The notes beneath the pieces are model-generated. The model saw only the letters and a program-made list of their open reading frames with translations, ran no database searches and was not told the origin of the DNA. From Dallia pectoralis (lineage: Eukaryota; Chordata; Actinopteri; Esociformes; Umbridae), in the NCBI GenBank assembly GCA_029465975.1, contig CM055749.1:14319641-14383640 (forward strand): a DNA stretch of 64,000 nucleotides, written 5' to 3'. Within the stretch, counting starts at the first letter, position 1; each line of letters begins with the position of its first letter. A program made the translations under genes and the position numbers. Shown here piece by piece: positions 1-11,640 of this stretch.

Positions 1-149
1 GTAGACATTGTTAATGACTGTTGTAGCTGGAAACAGCTGATTTACAATGTAATATCAACATAGGCATGTAGAGCCCATATCCGCAACCATCACACCTGTG
101 CTCCAATGGTTGTGTTTGCTAATCCAAGTTTCTCTTTTTCATAGTCTTA

Positions 150-1693
150 TTGGTCGTTCACATTTGTGTAAATATTTGATAATATTTTTTCATGTGACAT
201 TACTGAAGAAATGACACTGCTACATTGTGAACTAGTGAGTGTACAGCTTGTATAACAGTGTACTTTTTCTGTCCCCTTCAAAATAAGTAAACACATAGCC
301 GCTGGCAAGAAAGGTGAGTACACCCCTAAGTGAAATGTTAAAATTGGGCCCAAAGTGTCAATATTTTGTGTGGCCACCATTATTGGTGCACTGTCTTTAC
401 CCTCTTGGGCATGAAGTTCATCTGAGCTTCACAGGTTGCCACTGGAGTCCTCTTCCACTCCTCCATGACGACATCACAGAGCTGGTGGATGTTAGAGACA
501 TTGCGCTCCTCCACCTTCCGTTTGAGGATGCCCCTCAGATGTTCAATAGGGTTTAGGTCTGGAGAAATGCTTGGTCAGTCCATCACCTTTTCCCTCAGCT
601 TCTTAAGCAGGGCAGTAGTCGTCTTGGAGGTGTGTTTGGGGTCGTTATCATGCTGGAATTATGCCCTGTTGGCCTAGTCTCTGAAGGGAGGGGATCATGC
701 TCTGCTTCAGTATGTCACAGTACATGTTGGCCTTCTTAGTTCTCTCAATGAACTGTAGCTCCGCAGTGACTGCAGCATTTATGCAGCCCCAGACCATGAC
801 ACTCCCACCACCATGCTTAACTGTAGGCAAGACACACTTGTCTTTGTACTCCTCACCTGGTTGCCGCCACACACGCTTGACACGATCTGAACCAAATACG
901 TTGATCTTGGTCTCATCAGACCACAGGACATAGTTCCAGTAATCCATGTCCTTAGTCTGCTTGTCTTCAGCAAACTGTTTGCAGGCATTCTTGTGCATCA
1001 TTTTTAGAAGAGGCTTCCTTCTGAGACGACAGCCATGCAGACCAATTTGATGCAGTGTGCAGCGTATGGCCTGAGCACTGACAGGGTGATCCTCATACGT
1101 CAGGGTGACCCTCACTCATACGACTATTTCCCAAAGACAACCTCTGGATATGACGCTGGGCACGTGCACTCAACTTGAGTGTAACCTGTCCTGTTAAACC
1201 ACTGTATGGTCTTGGCCACCGTGCTGCAACCTAGAGTCTTGGCCATCTTCTTTAGGCTATCTTTATGTAGAGCAACAATTCTTTTTTTCAGATTCTCAGA
1301 GAGTTCTTTGCCATGAGGTGCCATGTTGAGTTTCCAATGACCAGTACGAGTGTGAGAGGGATAACACCAAATTGAACACACCTGCTCCCCGTTCACACCT
1401 GAGACCTTGTAACACTAACGAGTCACATGACACGTGGGATAAAAAAATGGCTAATTGGGCCCAATTTGGACATTTTCACTCAGTGGTGTACTCACTTTTG
1501 TTATCAGCGGTTCAGACAATAATGGTTGTGTGTTGAGTTAGTGAGGGGACAGCAAATGTACGCTGTTATACAAGCTGTAGACTCACTACTTTACATTGTA
1601 GCAAAGTTACATTTCTTCAGTGTTGTCACATGAAAAGATATAATCATATATTTACAAAAATGTGATGGGTGTACTCACTTTAGTTGATATACT
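150..1693 (-). mobile_element. Tc1/mariner-like DNA transposon, degenerate
   Basis: Two inverted arms bracket a broken transposase. The left arm (about 150-330) and right arm (about 1480-1693) share, in opposite orientation, blocks such as tcatgtgaca..ctgaagaaatg and gtgagtacaccc. This is the arrangement of long-inverted-repeat Tc1 elements of fish. The left tip is eroded and no convincing TA duplication survives there; the right end reads gatatactg. The element is inactive: the reading frame is split over several frames. Family assignment is firm, exact ends are approximate. Confidence 0.88.
340..1324 (-). pseudogene. Tc1-like transposase pseudogene
   Basis: Read on the minus strand from an ATG at 1324. 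The first ~50 residues resemble the helix-turn-helix DNA-binding domain of Tc1 transposases (MAPHGKELSENLKKRIVALH). A second segment (1115 to 648) carries the linker and the first catalytic aspartate context (LWSDETKINVFG) followed by the conserved VKHGGGSVMVWGC block. The C-terminal third, including the catalytic glutamate region, continues to about 340 in shifted frames. At least two frameshifts separate these parts, so no functional enzyme is made. Such enzymes cut and paste the element at TA sites. The identification rests on motifs visible in the translation. Confidence 0.88.
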
Positions 1694-2103
1694 GCATGTG
1701 TGTATGTATGGGTAACAGAACACAGACACTGGACACAATTTTTTTCAAAGAAATCCCCTCTACGCACAAATCCGCCAGCTAGTATGACTGGGCCGTTTTT
1801 CATCCCAATCTGAAAAGATCATCAGATGCAGTATTGTTACTCAGGTAATTGGGCGGTCTCTGGCCCCATTTTACCTGAAGACAACATGTTTTTTTCTGGT
1901 TATATACCCCTCACTTACCTCCTATGATGTCCTAGTCCAGGCAAACCTGGCAAGAGCATTACTGACACCCCTCTGTCTAAAATATCAATGTGAATGACTC
2001 ACTCTAAATTCGCTGTCAATCATCATTGCAAATGCCAAGCACATTATAGCCAAATCCTTCAGGGAGTTGTTTCGCCCATCTGCTGGTTGAGATGGCAGGT
2101 TGC

Positions 2104-2388
2104 TTAAAGGGGAAGGATCACGTGAAATATGGCTTTTTCAAAACCGACATCTTGCTCTGAATATATTTCATAGAAAAAAAATGATCTGGGTTAAAAAATG
2201 TAATTATGTAGTAGTTTAATCCAATCCAATAATTGTATCAATAAACTGACACCATGAACAAATGTTTAAACATTAATTAAATGACCTAAAATTAGCTTGT
2301 TGTAAAAAAAAATCCATGGGCCGTCCAGAATATATCAGGGTAAGCTTTATTTCCCTAAATATGAATCTAGGTCAAACTATTCCTTTAA
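2104..2388. mobile_element. TTAA-flanked MITE (piggyBac-like candidate)
   Basis: A 285-bp AT-rich segment starts TTAAAGGGGAAGGATCA and ends with the inverse complement TCAAACTATTCCTTTAA. TTAA sits at both outer edges, the target site used by piggyBac transposases. The terminal inverted repeats match at about 12 of 17 positions. There is no coding capacity. Assignment to piggyBac is an inference from the TTAA ends; the ends alone could belong to another family. Confidence 0.5.
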
Positions 2389-2684
2389 CACTAGACGTGC
2401 CGGAAGGTGTCATTTTGACCCAAAGGTACTAAAAAAATTAATGTATGCTTTGTCCCCCCCTAAAATAATCTGTAATTCTTATTGTCTGTCACCAGGTAGC
2501 TCATAAAAACGTTAAACCAAAAAATTAAGCGCTTGCGAATGAATGATGGCTTAAAAGTTTATCATGTTTATTATATATCTTGTAGCTATGTATATTCTGT
2601 ATATTCACTACTGGTATCCACTACTGGCACTAGATCACCTTTATTGAAGTATTTAAGGTTTGCATACTGTCCATATTCTCACTT

Positions 2685-4180
2685 AGGGCTGGACAGTAAT
2701 TCAATATCAATATATACCGCAATAAAAAAAAAAATCAATAACGGTCATATGATTCTTAAACACATTTTTGATATTTCAATATTTTTGCTGACCTCCAACA
2801 TGGCAAGTTTAAGCTACAAAATGAGCACCCATGAGCACAATTCAAACGTGACTGAACGAGCTTCCACAAGTGAGGAGAAAGCAGATGAAATAGTTCCACC
2901 CGATAGAAAATGATAGTCAGAAGATATAGACGAGGCACTATAAAAGTTTGAGCCAATATCATCAAAGCAGCTGAGTTGAACAGAGGAGACTACAATGCTT
3001 ATGACTGAGCTCTGCTATTGGTAAGTTATACACAGTTAATAATATGAATGATAAAATGTATATAATGAGGCAGTACATCAAGAATCCAATATCCAAACTG
3101 TGTTTATGTTTTATCCTGAATCGCTATGGTACACCTATAATAAGTGTTTATATTCTGACTATTTTAAACTACTTCTCGGCTCCGCTGCGGAGTAGCCCAG
3201 TATCTGCGGGATTCGTCATAGACATAAACGGAGAGAAGAAGTTCCGGCTACAATGTTCTTCCGCAAGATTCATGCAGAGGGCAAAAAGTGACTTTTTTAT
3301 GCTATGATATATTGTTAGGATATTTAACTAAAATATCCTACCAATATACTAATGTTAGGATATATTACTAAAATCATTGTACTTAATTAGTACTTAGTTG
3401 TAACCTGTAGTTTAGAAAAGGGGATTTTATTCCCCTATTTAAGTGATTTTATAGGCTATTTAATCTTTATTCAAGACATACATATGGATTATACATACAG
3501 CAATTCTCTCAATTAAATTCAATGGTGTTTTACTGGCATTGGAACATATGTTTACCTTGCCAAATCAGGTATGAAGTAAAAACAAAAAATATGCAAGCAG
3601 AAGAATTTTGCACTAAGAATAATATTAATAAACGACAAATTGTATTTAAAATATTTAAATACAAAATATAAGGTTATATTGCAATTTGCCAAAAAAAAAT
3701 CTGTCTACCGAGAAAGTTAACCAAGACAAGCGGGTGGACAGAGCAATTGGGGTCTGTAAAAAGGGGGTCTCCTGGCTGAAGCACTTTGGTTTATAAAAAC
3801 AAGTTTTGTTACAAGAAGTTTTGTGTAAAGAACAATATAATCAGCCTATGTTATTGTTTAAAGTGAAATATATTAATAGGGTCGGTCAGAGTCTTATGTT
3901 TATTTGACTTTTCTTGTTTGTATAAAGGTTAAATTCAAATAAAAGGTGAACGTTTATTTTATTGTACCATTTTATTTCTAAAATAATATGTAGTTTTATA
4001 GGAGGAGGTTTCATAGACTTTAGATATGTATTTTTCAGAAGATTGTAGGTACAGACATCTGTTGTGGGTGTTCTTGGCATTTTTTCTGAGGCTTTTATAT
4101 TGTTCATATCGATATCGGAATTATATCGTATCGACCAAAATTAAGAAATATATCGTGATATAAAATATAATTGTGCAGTT
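2685..4180 (+). mobile_element. Degenerate hAT-like remnant
   Basis: The left side begins with tagggctgga-like sequence followed by cgata-like AT runs, similar to the tip of fish hAT elements that start TAGGGCTG (compare the clear example at 24933). About 110 bases in, a short open frame reads MSTHEHNSNVTERASTSEEK and stops at 2913; its acidic, Ser-rich character resembles the leader before a BED zinc finger, but no zinc finger follows. The right side (4090-4170) has cgatat/atcgtgata motifs but no clear TIR. Between them the sequence is AT-rich and no other gene is seen. Weak call. Confidence 0.3.
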
Positions 4181-4428
4181 TGATGCAAATCATTCTGTAC
4201 ACATGACAATACAATACTTTGACTTTAATGTGCACATAGACATAGGCTTTTAAATTACCATTTTACCACACTAATTATTTCAAATTAAACCAAATACATT
4301 ACAACTATTTTTTTAAATATTGACAGAAAATTGTATTTAAAAAAAATTATATCTAGTTTGATGCAATGTGAAAGTCACCAAATACAATTGTCCAATATAA
4401 AAACACTCAAGTTGGCATTGATGTTATA

Positions 4429-5325
4429 TAGGGGTGTGACGAGATCTCGTGTTACGAGATCTCGCGAGATTAAATGCGACGAGACTTCTCGTCGAGGTGA
4501 AAAGTTGTCTCGTGAGTTGTGATGTCAGCGTGTATGGAACGCCAATGGCTGAAAACGTGACACACTTCAAGCGTTTCTTGTGGCTGAAAACGTTCAAATC
4601 AAGTGTAAATTTGTGAAATACAAGCGCTGACACCCTCTGTTATTAGACGTGCGTTCTCCTCATGCCGTCCAAAGCGAGTGTCAAAAGTGCATTTCACGCG
4701 ATCACAACGCCTGTTCTACAACGCACGTTGTCTAATAAAACGTTCAAAACCCCTGTTCTACAACGCACGTTGTCTAATAAGACGTTCAAAACGAATATAA
4801 TGATGTATTTTCGCTTGATCTGTTCAAGTGTATCTACATGTTTTTTGCACTCGCTTACTTCTAGTGTAATGTCATTTTTACACATGCGACGAGACTTCTC
4901 GTCGAGGTGAAAAGTTGTCTCGTGAGTTGTGATGTCAGCGTGTATGGAACGCCAATGGCTGAAAACGTGACACACTTCAAGCGTTTCTTGTGGCTGAAAA
5001 CGTTCAAATCAAGTGTAAATTTGTGAAATACAAGCGCTGACACCCTCTGTTATTAGACGTGCGTTCTCCTCATGCCGTCCAAAGCGAGTGTCAAAAGTGC
5101 ACGTTGTCTAATAAGACGTTCAAATTAAAATAATATTCATTACAAGTTGATTTCAAAATGCACCTAAATTATTTAGCATTTTGTGATTTTCAGTTGAATA
5201 AAAGAGTATTTTCCATACATATATCATTATTAAGGATTTCTTAAAAATTTTGTAAAAATCTTGTCTTGTCTCGTTCTCTTGAACCCAGTCTCGTCTCGTG
5301 GAGTAAGCGTCTCGTCACACCCTTA
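4429..5325. mobile_element. Non-autonomous hAT-family element
   Basis: Terminal inverted repeats TAGGGGTGTGACGAGA at 4429 and, inverted, TCTCGTCACACCCTTA ending at 5325 match at 15 of 16 positions. The flanks carry an 8-bp target duplication differing at one base (atgttata at 4421-4428, atgttatg at 5326-5333), as expected for hAT transposition. No transposase is encoded. The left subterminal zone is a run of palindromes built on acgagatctcgt. The interior contains a long direct duplication (see next entry). Confidence 0.8.
4475..5101. repeat. Internal direct duplication, ~217 bp at 410-bp offset
   Basis: The segment 4475-4691 recurs at 4885-5101 with almost no differences (both contain gcgacgagacttctcgtcga and end tcaaaagtgc). 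Between them a shorter unit containing ctacaacgcacgttgtctaa occurs twice at a 43-bp offset, and part of it (acgttgtctaataagacgtt) recurs at 5101. The near identity means the duplication is recent relative to the surrounding decayed repeats. Confidence 0.85.
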
Positions 5326-5424
5326 ATGTTATGTATTTTCAAATGAATGGTTAATATAATGTAGCCAAAAAAGACTGCTGCTTGGACTTTCAATTTGGTT
5401 TCATGTGCCCCACGTACTTTTATC

Positions 5425-5575
5425 TAACAGCCTGGTCCTTCCGACACTAATGGTTTCATTTGCATTGCAAGGACAAGATGTGCCATCTATCGGCCATTGT
5501 GTGTCAGCAACACTCTTCCATTCAAAGCATGCATGGGCCAAAATGACCCATCCCGGCACTTCTAGTAGGTGCACT
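5425..5575 (-). repeat. Dispersed repeat, copy 1 (shared with 19118-19280)
   Basis: Read on the minus strand this segment runs ctagaagtgccgggatgggt..tttgaatgga..gtgttgctgacacacaatgg..agatggcacatcttgt..aaggaccaggctgtt. The same order of blocks occurs on the plus strand at 19118-19280, and a truncated start (ctagacgtgccggaaggtgt) occurs at 2391. It is therefore a dispersed element of about 150 bp with no coding capacity, perhaps a MITE. Its family is not recognised. Confidence 0.6.
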
Positions 5576-5914
5576 TGAATTTGGGTTTTAGAAAATTCTG
5601 TCATGGAATGCCTGGAAAATCATTGGGACAAAATTCATGAAATAAATTGAAATAAATATGTACAATTTTCATAGAGTACAATTTCCCCTGTTCTAAATCT
5701 AAAAAGTATTAACTTAAAGCGCATTTCTGACACTTGATAATTAATAATCTCCATTTTGAAATGTGTAATGTAGGTGTGGTTTCATTAACTTTGATGTTTC
5801 ATATATTTTCTTGCAAACTACATTGTGGTTTTCATTACAAAGGTCAATAGGTTTCTTCCTGAAGGTGCCAAAGCTGCACCACATTTAGAGTTCATTGTGA
5901 TTTTTATAAAGGGA

Positions 5915-5998
5915 AAGAAGATAGGGCGTCCTACGTATCGTCCGTACGGAACTTCAGACGCAAATCCACCGCAAAGTTTTATAAATGACGCCCCTGGT
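5915..5998. mobile_element. PIF-Harbinger-like terminal fragment
   Basis: The end tttataaatgacgcccctgg followed by t is nearly the same as the right terminal inverted repeat of the Harbinger element at 46582-49802 (tacaaatgaggcccctggt). The preceding cgtccgtacgg and cagacgcaaat resemble that element's subterminal sequence. No matching left end was seen, so this is a solitary right end. Confidence 0.55.
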
Positions 5999-7149
5999 CA
6001 GTAGAAAATCTGTAATAACACAGCTATATTAAGAACACCAATGACCTCAAATGCTGGAAATATAACATGCCTAAACACAAAATGTGTATGTGAAACATTT
6101 ATGAGTACAACAAAGCAATAATGAATAACATGCACGTCCATTGTTTTTGCATAGTCAAACCATGTCCCATTACATTACATTCACAGGACATGCCTTCCAC
6201 ATACAAGAAGTTTGGCTGCTTCATATGTTATACATGAAGTTCTGCCTGTTCATAAAGTAGGTCCTGCTCTATAACACAGGAAGTCCCACCTTACCACACC
6301 AGAAGTCCCGCCCACCTGTAATATATTTTGAAGTACACGTCCAGGTTTGCCAGGTTATTTGAGTGTGTAGGCTCAAAACTAGGACTGTAGCCGACTTAGA
6401 AAGTTGTCAGTCTAATCGGATTTGACAGTTCTATACAGAGGTTCCACTATACGTTATTTATTTATTTTTGTTCATAATAGACCGGTATAATAAATCGGAC
6501 AATCAGAAAAACTATTGGCATGAGTTTTGGTGATATTTTTGCCCTCATTAACATAAGCAAATACGCCAGAGTAATGGGAACTTCTTTTTTCATTTAAAAA
6601 TCAATAGAAGACAGCAGCGTGCAAGATTTGAATTGCGGTCTATTTGAATTGCAGACAAAGTCTAGCTTACCATTATTATACATTTGTCAATATTAATGTG
6701 ACAGGCAGCACACATGCATTTCATTTTAAATCAAGCTAACCAAGCATGTTTTATCTGACAAGAAATATTCGAAACAATGTCTAAATGAGTAAACAACATT
6801 ATATATTGGCGTTTACAGGCTTCCCGACCGTATAGCCTAGTTAACTGCGAATGTAACACAGAAAGTGAATCTAATTTCATGCTGAATGTCTTTTTAATAG
6901 AACGCTACGCAAATGGGTATTAGGATGCTGCACAAACCAAGAAACCTGGCCATGTGCTTTGTTGGAAACAACTATAGCTAATCGGAGCATCAAGACTCGC
7001 AGCACATCTTTGGCCAAAGCATGCTGACAATAGAGAGAGCATTCTCTCTTCACCTGCTATACACCCCCCCCCTTCCTACTACCGTAACAACCCATGAAAA
7101 TAGAATTCAATAGAGCGCTTTCTGTATCTACCATGCATTTACGTTAAAA

Positions 7150-7220
7150 CAAGAACGCCGGCAGGAGGAATTGAACCGGCGTCCTACGGCTCCGCAGCCA
7201 AGCACACTACCCGCCGCTCC
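7150..7220 (-). repeat. tRNA-derived SINE head, minus strand
   Basis: On the minus strand it reads ggagcggcgggtagtgtgct..ggctgcggagcc..ccggttcaattcctcc: a D-arm/A-box-like start, an anticodon-stem-like inverted repeat (ggct/agcc) and a B-box-like ggttcaattcc. These are the internal RNA polymerase III promoter elements of tRNA-derived SINEs. The stems are imperfect, so it is not called as a tRNA gene. It faces away from the matching head at 7492. Confidence 0.55.
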
Positions 7221-7452
7221 AAACAGGGATATCACATTTGAATGGGCAAGTAGCGGCGCTACATTACGTTCAAGTCGTTATGCAACGTAATCGCGGTTCT
7301 TACAATAGTTCACAGGAAACAAACCCTAACATTTATGTAGACCTTTTGGACATATCAGCTGTGGTTAAAACAATACAAAAACCTAGAGCGCGCACGCAGC
7401 GTTTTTGCCACTGTAAGTTCATACAATATGAAAACCTGTAAGAAGAGCGCCG

Positions 7453-7500
7453 GATGGAGCAGTGGGTGGAGCAGTGGATGGAGCAGTGGGTGGAGCAGTG
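7453..7500 (+). repeat. Four 12-bp tandem repeats preceding a tRNA-like head
   Basis: Four perfect-length units alternate gatggagcagtg and ggtggagcagtg, ending exactly where the tRNA-like head at 7492 continues with ggtaggg. The unit is the 5' part of the tRNA-like sequence itself, so the array looks like a local expansion of the SINE's 5' end. Confidence 0.8.
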
Positions 7501-7640
7501 GGTAGGGCGCTTGGCTGCGGAGCCGTAGGGCGCGGGTACGATTCCCCTCGCCGGATGGGAATTTTTGCTTTACGTCGTCTTAATGACGTTTCACTAGTAA
7601 CGTATTTGTGTGTTTCTACAATAGTTCCCTGGGAACGTAA
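7492..7640 (+). repeat. tRNA-derived SINE, plus strand
   Basis: The head (7492-7554) contains gtgggtagggcgcttgg (A-box-like), ggctgcggagcc (stem-like) and cgggtacgattcccc (B-box-like). It is the same tRNA-like sequence as at 7150-7220 in the opposite orientation. The tail (7560-7640) shares blocks such as tacaatagttc and ttacgt with 7255-7310, there in direct orientation. Between the two heads (7230-7450) no other element is recognised. Confidence 0.55.
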
Positions 7641-8954
7641 TTGTTGAGATATACAGTTGGAGAATTAACAGTTCGGTTCATTTTATATAGTCAAAACAGT
7701 CATTTGTTTTACTTATTTTTGATTCAGTAAATATTGAATGTGCAAATTTACCAACAGATAATGCTCTCTCCTTCTGTGTAAATAAATTACCCCGTTGCCT
7801 GAGTGCACTCAAATCAAACAGAAGTAGATTTCTCTAGTGGTTTGACATCTAACCTGTTAGTAGTTTGACTGATGTGAATCTTCTACCAATCTAGTAAAAC
7901 TAGAAAGATTTACATTTTTGAAGTAGTATATAGAAAAGGTAGAAAGTAGCCAGCGGATATGTGTATGTTACTGGCTATATTGCTGGCAACTGGTACATAG
8001 AGGAACTACTGCATTTTAAGAACTTTACTGATAGTTAGGACTTCACCAAAGTTTGGAAACATCTACTCATTTACGGGTATTTCTTTCTTTTTACTTTTTC
8101 CACAGTGGGAGTGTATCGAGTGGCACATGAAATGAGTGTTGATGAGTTGAGGTGTTGATGACGGGCAGACATGCTGGCTGTTCCTTGAGAACTCAACAAC
8201 AACCACAATAATGTCTCCAGTCTGGAATTACTTTACACTTGAAACACCCACTAGTAAAACTGATAGTTGCAAACATTGCAAAGATACTACAGACTAAGAG
8301 CATATTTATGCCTAAGAGCAAATCATCATCTCTTCTTAAGCTGATCAGGTGACTAACAGTAGCAAATAATACCCCTAAATAGTTCTTACTTACTAACATT
8401 CTTAATAATTCACTAAATGTTTGTCCAAGTAAAAAATAAGAACTGAATGGTGTAACACTCATTAAGACTAACCATTGTCGATTATCATATTCAACATGTT
8501 TAGCCTAAGAAATGTCAGTATTTGTGCTTCTCTGCAATGTTCCAATGGAAGACTATTTTGCCTTTCTGTAGCATATGCTTAGCCTATTGGCGTAAGGCCA
8601 GCATATTTTACTGATTGTATTTTTTTGTATTGTATGACACACCACACAAATTCATTATGCACATGAGTCATCCCACTTACCCACACCCCCTTTGCATCTG
8701 CTGCTCTGCTTAAGATGAGAGAAGGAAACAGCATTGATCACCTTCTCTCACACGCACACACCACATCACTATCGATCGGCATGTATAATGTCTTAATGGG
8801 GATCTTTTTTTTACGCAGTGTGAGAAAAGACAGAAGCCAGAAGCCAAAGACAACTTAATGCTTATAAAATGCAGTAGCTAGGGAGCATAAGCAGTTAACA
8901 CAATGCAAACACAAAATGTTTCCTTCCACACCGAATTATACAATGAAACAATCT

Positions 8955-9960
8955 AAATGTTATTTGAAGGGCAGACTTTCAGTTTTATTTCAAGGGGTTG
9001 AACAACTATCATATAAAACAATGTATGGCAACTATTTTCATACACAGTCCCCTTTTTTCAGAGGATTAAATGTAATTGGACAAATTCACATAAAAATTTT
9101 TATTTGCTTCGGCCTTGGTATTAATAAAATGTTAATTTTTAACACTTTGTCCAAAACCTTTGGCAGGCAATGATTGCTTGAAGTCTGTAACGCATGGACA
9201 TTCGCCAAACACTGGGTTTCCTCCTTTGTGATGCTTGCTTCGTATCATGTGCCTTTCCAGGCCTTTTCCATACTTTTTCTTCCCATCATTTTGGTACAGG
9301 TTGATCTTAGTTTCTGTCTTAGATCTGTCCAAAGAATGCTGTATCTGAAGTGGGCTGACTTTATTTTATTATTGGGGCTTTTGAACAGTTTGCACCTTGT
9401 AGGTAACCCTCTGTATTTGCTCTTGTGAAGTCTTCTTCATGGTAGGAGTCCATGATAATGATATGCCTACCACCTGGAGAGTATTATTCTCTTGATGTTG
9501 TGAAGGGGTTTTTCTTTACCATGGAAAGGATCCTACAAATCATCCACCACTGTCGTCTTCTGTGGACGTCCAGGCCTTTTTGTGTTGCACCAATGTATTA
9601 TTTTTGTTCTCACAATGTACCAAACTGTTGATTTGCTGCTCCAATTGTTTCTGCTTTTTTGCAGCTGAAGCTTGTTTCACTTGCATTGAAAGCTCCTTCG
9701 ACCGCATGTTGTAGGTTCACAGCAACAGCTTCAAAATGCAAATGCCATACCTGGAATCAACTCCATACATTTAACATGCCTAATTGATGATTAAATATCA
9801 TAGGAATAGCCCACAAAGCAGTCAATAAAACAGCTTTTAAGTGAATTTAAGTTCAAGTTAATTAAGCCCATTTTCATTATTTAACAGTAACTTTAATTTA
9901 TTTTGGTAAACATCCAAAATAACAACACTTGTTACCCTGTCCAATTAGTTTCAGACCTAA
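8955..9960 (-). mobile_element. Tc1/mariner-like element with internal deletions
   Basis: Subterminal zones flank a minus-strand transposase remnant. Residues such as SKTETKINLYQNDGKKKYGK (around 9270-9330) match the first-catalytic-residue region of Tc1 transposases, with large deletions and frameshifts on either side. The same family recurs at 50284-51105 and, as a terminal fragment, at 46319. The right side ends near ggtccaat..agacctaactg. It is not functional. Confidence 0.8.
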
Positions 9961-10559
9961 CTGTATGTCATGGATGGCAATTGCAGAAACAATGAGAAAT
10001 GAATTATGCTTTTACACTTGTAACCCAACTACATAGAAATTGGCCATTTTAAAATGTCTTTGTTTATGCCCATTCAGAAATGTTGGCAGCCTCTTATATA
10101 TTAGCTCCATTCATTACTTTACATTAGGCCATGTACTAGATTGCAATAAGCAGTAAATTCCCACTTTTTAGCAGTAATTAAGGATTCAAATCAAGAGCTT
10201 TTAGTTGTCGCTTTAAACTGTCCAATTGTGATTAGTATTAATATTATATTAATATTATATTTTTTTGCACATTTCATTCTACTCACATGGCACAGCCAGG
10301 CATTTAACCTTTACAGTCGACAAAAACTACTGGATATAAGAAAACTGCACACCAATTGCTTTTGACCGGCGTCTCCTTATTTCGGAGATCGTAAGATCTG
10401 GAGTCTAGAATCGACAATCCGACCTGAAATGGCAGATGGCGGCGTAGAAAACGTAAACAAAGATGTGTGTGCGCGGAGATCTACCAGCTAGGCTAAAACG
10501 TAACGTAGACTTAAAAACCTCTGTCTTTCGCACTGATTTTACGGCTGCCGACTCCGATT

Positions 10560-11640
10560 CAACAGACTGCTCATTCTGATGCCCTTTTAATTGTTGCAGA
10601 AGATTTCAATCACTCCTGCCTGAAAACAGTTTTTTTCACCAAAGTCCACCAAAATGTCTCCTGCCCCACAAGAGGAGACTATGGGCCCGTCCACACGAAG
10701 ACGCGTTTCACTGTATACGTATACATTTTTTATCGTATTGGCGTTTCGTCCACACGAATCCGCTATTTTTTTAAACCGCGTCCCAAAGTGGATAAATCTG
10801 AAAACGACACCCTTGCGGTTTCGTGTGTACAGCCAATCCGTCCGTATATTTTGTGAAACGATGATGTCATCACATCACTTGTCGGCTGCGTCACACGTAA
10901 CAGCAACAACAATAATGGCAGACTACATGATTGTGTTCGTGCTGCAGAAGCTACTAACAAGCCTACTAGCTTTATTACAGCAAAATCTATTGCTTCTATG
11001 CAACTGTGGTGAGCAACAAGCGATACTGGACAACACCAAATGCCACATGCTCGTAGATCCACCGCGAAAGACAACCAGGAGAGCAACCAGGAGAAGTCAT
11101 CTTCTCCGTGTATAGTGTATCTCTGTGGCAGAATTACAGTGCCCCATACTGGTCTGGCATATATACTACACCGTTTTCAGTCGCTTTCAGTGGTTTCATG
11201 TGTACGCAGATATTTCTTGAGACGACGCCGTGTTTACGGAATTTTTTTTTAGAACGGGAATATCGGAAAGGGAACGCACCGGCTTCGTGTGGACGTGGCC
11301 TATACCACTTGACCATGCGGTTAACATTCTGGAGGCTTAGAAAGCCACCCCCCTCCCCCACATGGGTCAGTTTGACCATTGCTCACTGCAATTGCTACCA
11401 AAGTACCTACCCACCATTGTGTGAAACCTACAGTGAGTGCAGTCAAAATGTGGCCTTAGGTGTCAGACTCAATACAGCTTTACTTATAACACACAGACTG
11501 GAGTCTGTTCGCCACTCAGGCTTCCACCAACTTCCATATTGTCATTGAATCATACGAGTTTAACAATTTCTTACTGCCATTTGAACCTGACAAACCAACA
11601 GACTTCTCTTGCTAGTTGAAACTGTAGTGGCTTTGGGTCT
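10560..11640 (+). pseudogene. LINE ORF2 remnant (endonuclease region), split by a MITE
   Basis: From 10577 the plus strand reads AEDFNHSCLKTVFFTKVHQN and then SCPTRGD, the pattern around the DFN motif of apurinic-type endonucleases of CR1/L2-like LINEs. After the MITE at 10683-11300 the frame resumes near 11304 with material like LDHV, then ATPLPHMGQFDH (about 11343-11380), LPKYLPT, and WSLFATQAS (about 11500), all in the order expected downstream of the endonuclease. Several stops and shifts are present. Sequence from 10320 to 10560 may belong to the same LINE but is too decayed to confirm. Confidence 0.7.
10683..11300. mobile_element. MITE with 17-bp terminal inverted repeats inserted in a LINE
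   Basis: The left end gggcccgtccacacgaag and the right end cttcgtgtggacgtggcc are inverse complements at 16 of 18 positions. The trinucleotide tat flanks both ends (10680-10682 and 11301-11303), a 3-bp target duplication. Length is 618 bp. An open frame continuing into 11115 encodes MADYMIVFVLQKLLTSLLAL, with no recognised transposase domain. The 3-bp duplication fits PIF-Harbinger-like elements, but tat is not the usual target, so the superfamily is left open. Confidence 0.75.

Noticed and set aside
7492..7560. Functional tRNA gene
   Set aside because: The A- and B-box-like parts are recognisable but the acceptor and D stems do not pair properly, and the copy is embedded in repeat sequence; a SINE head fits better.
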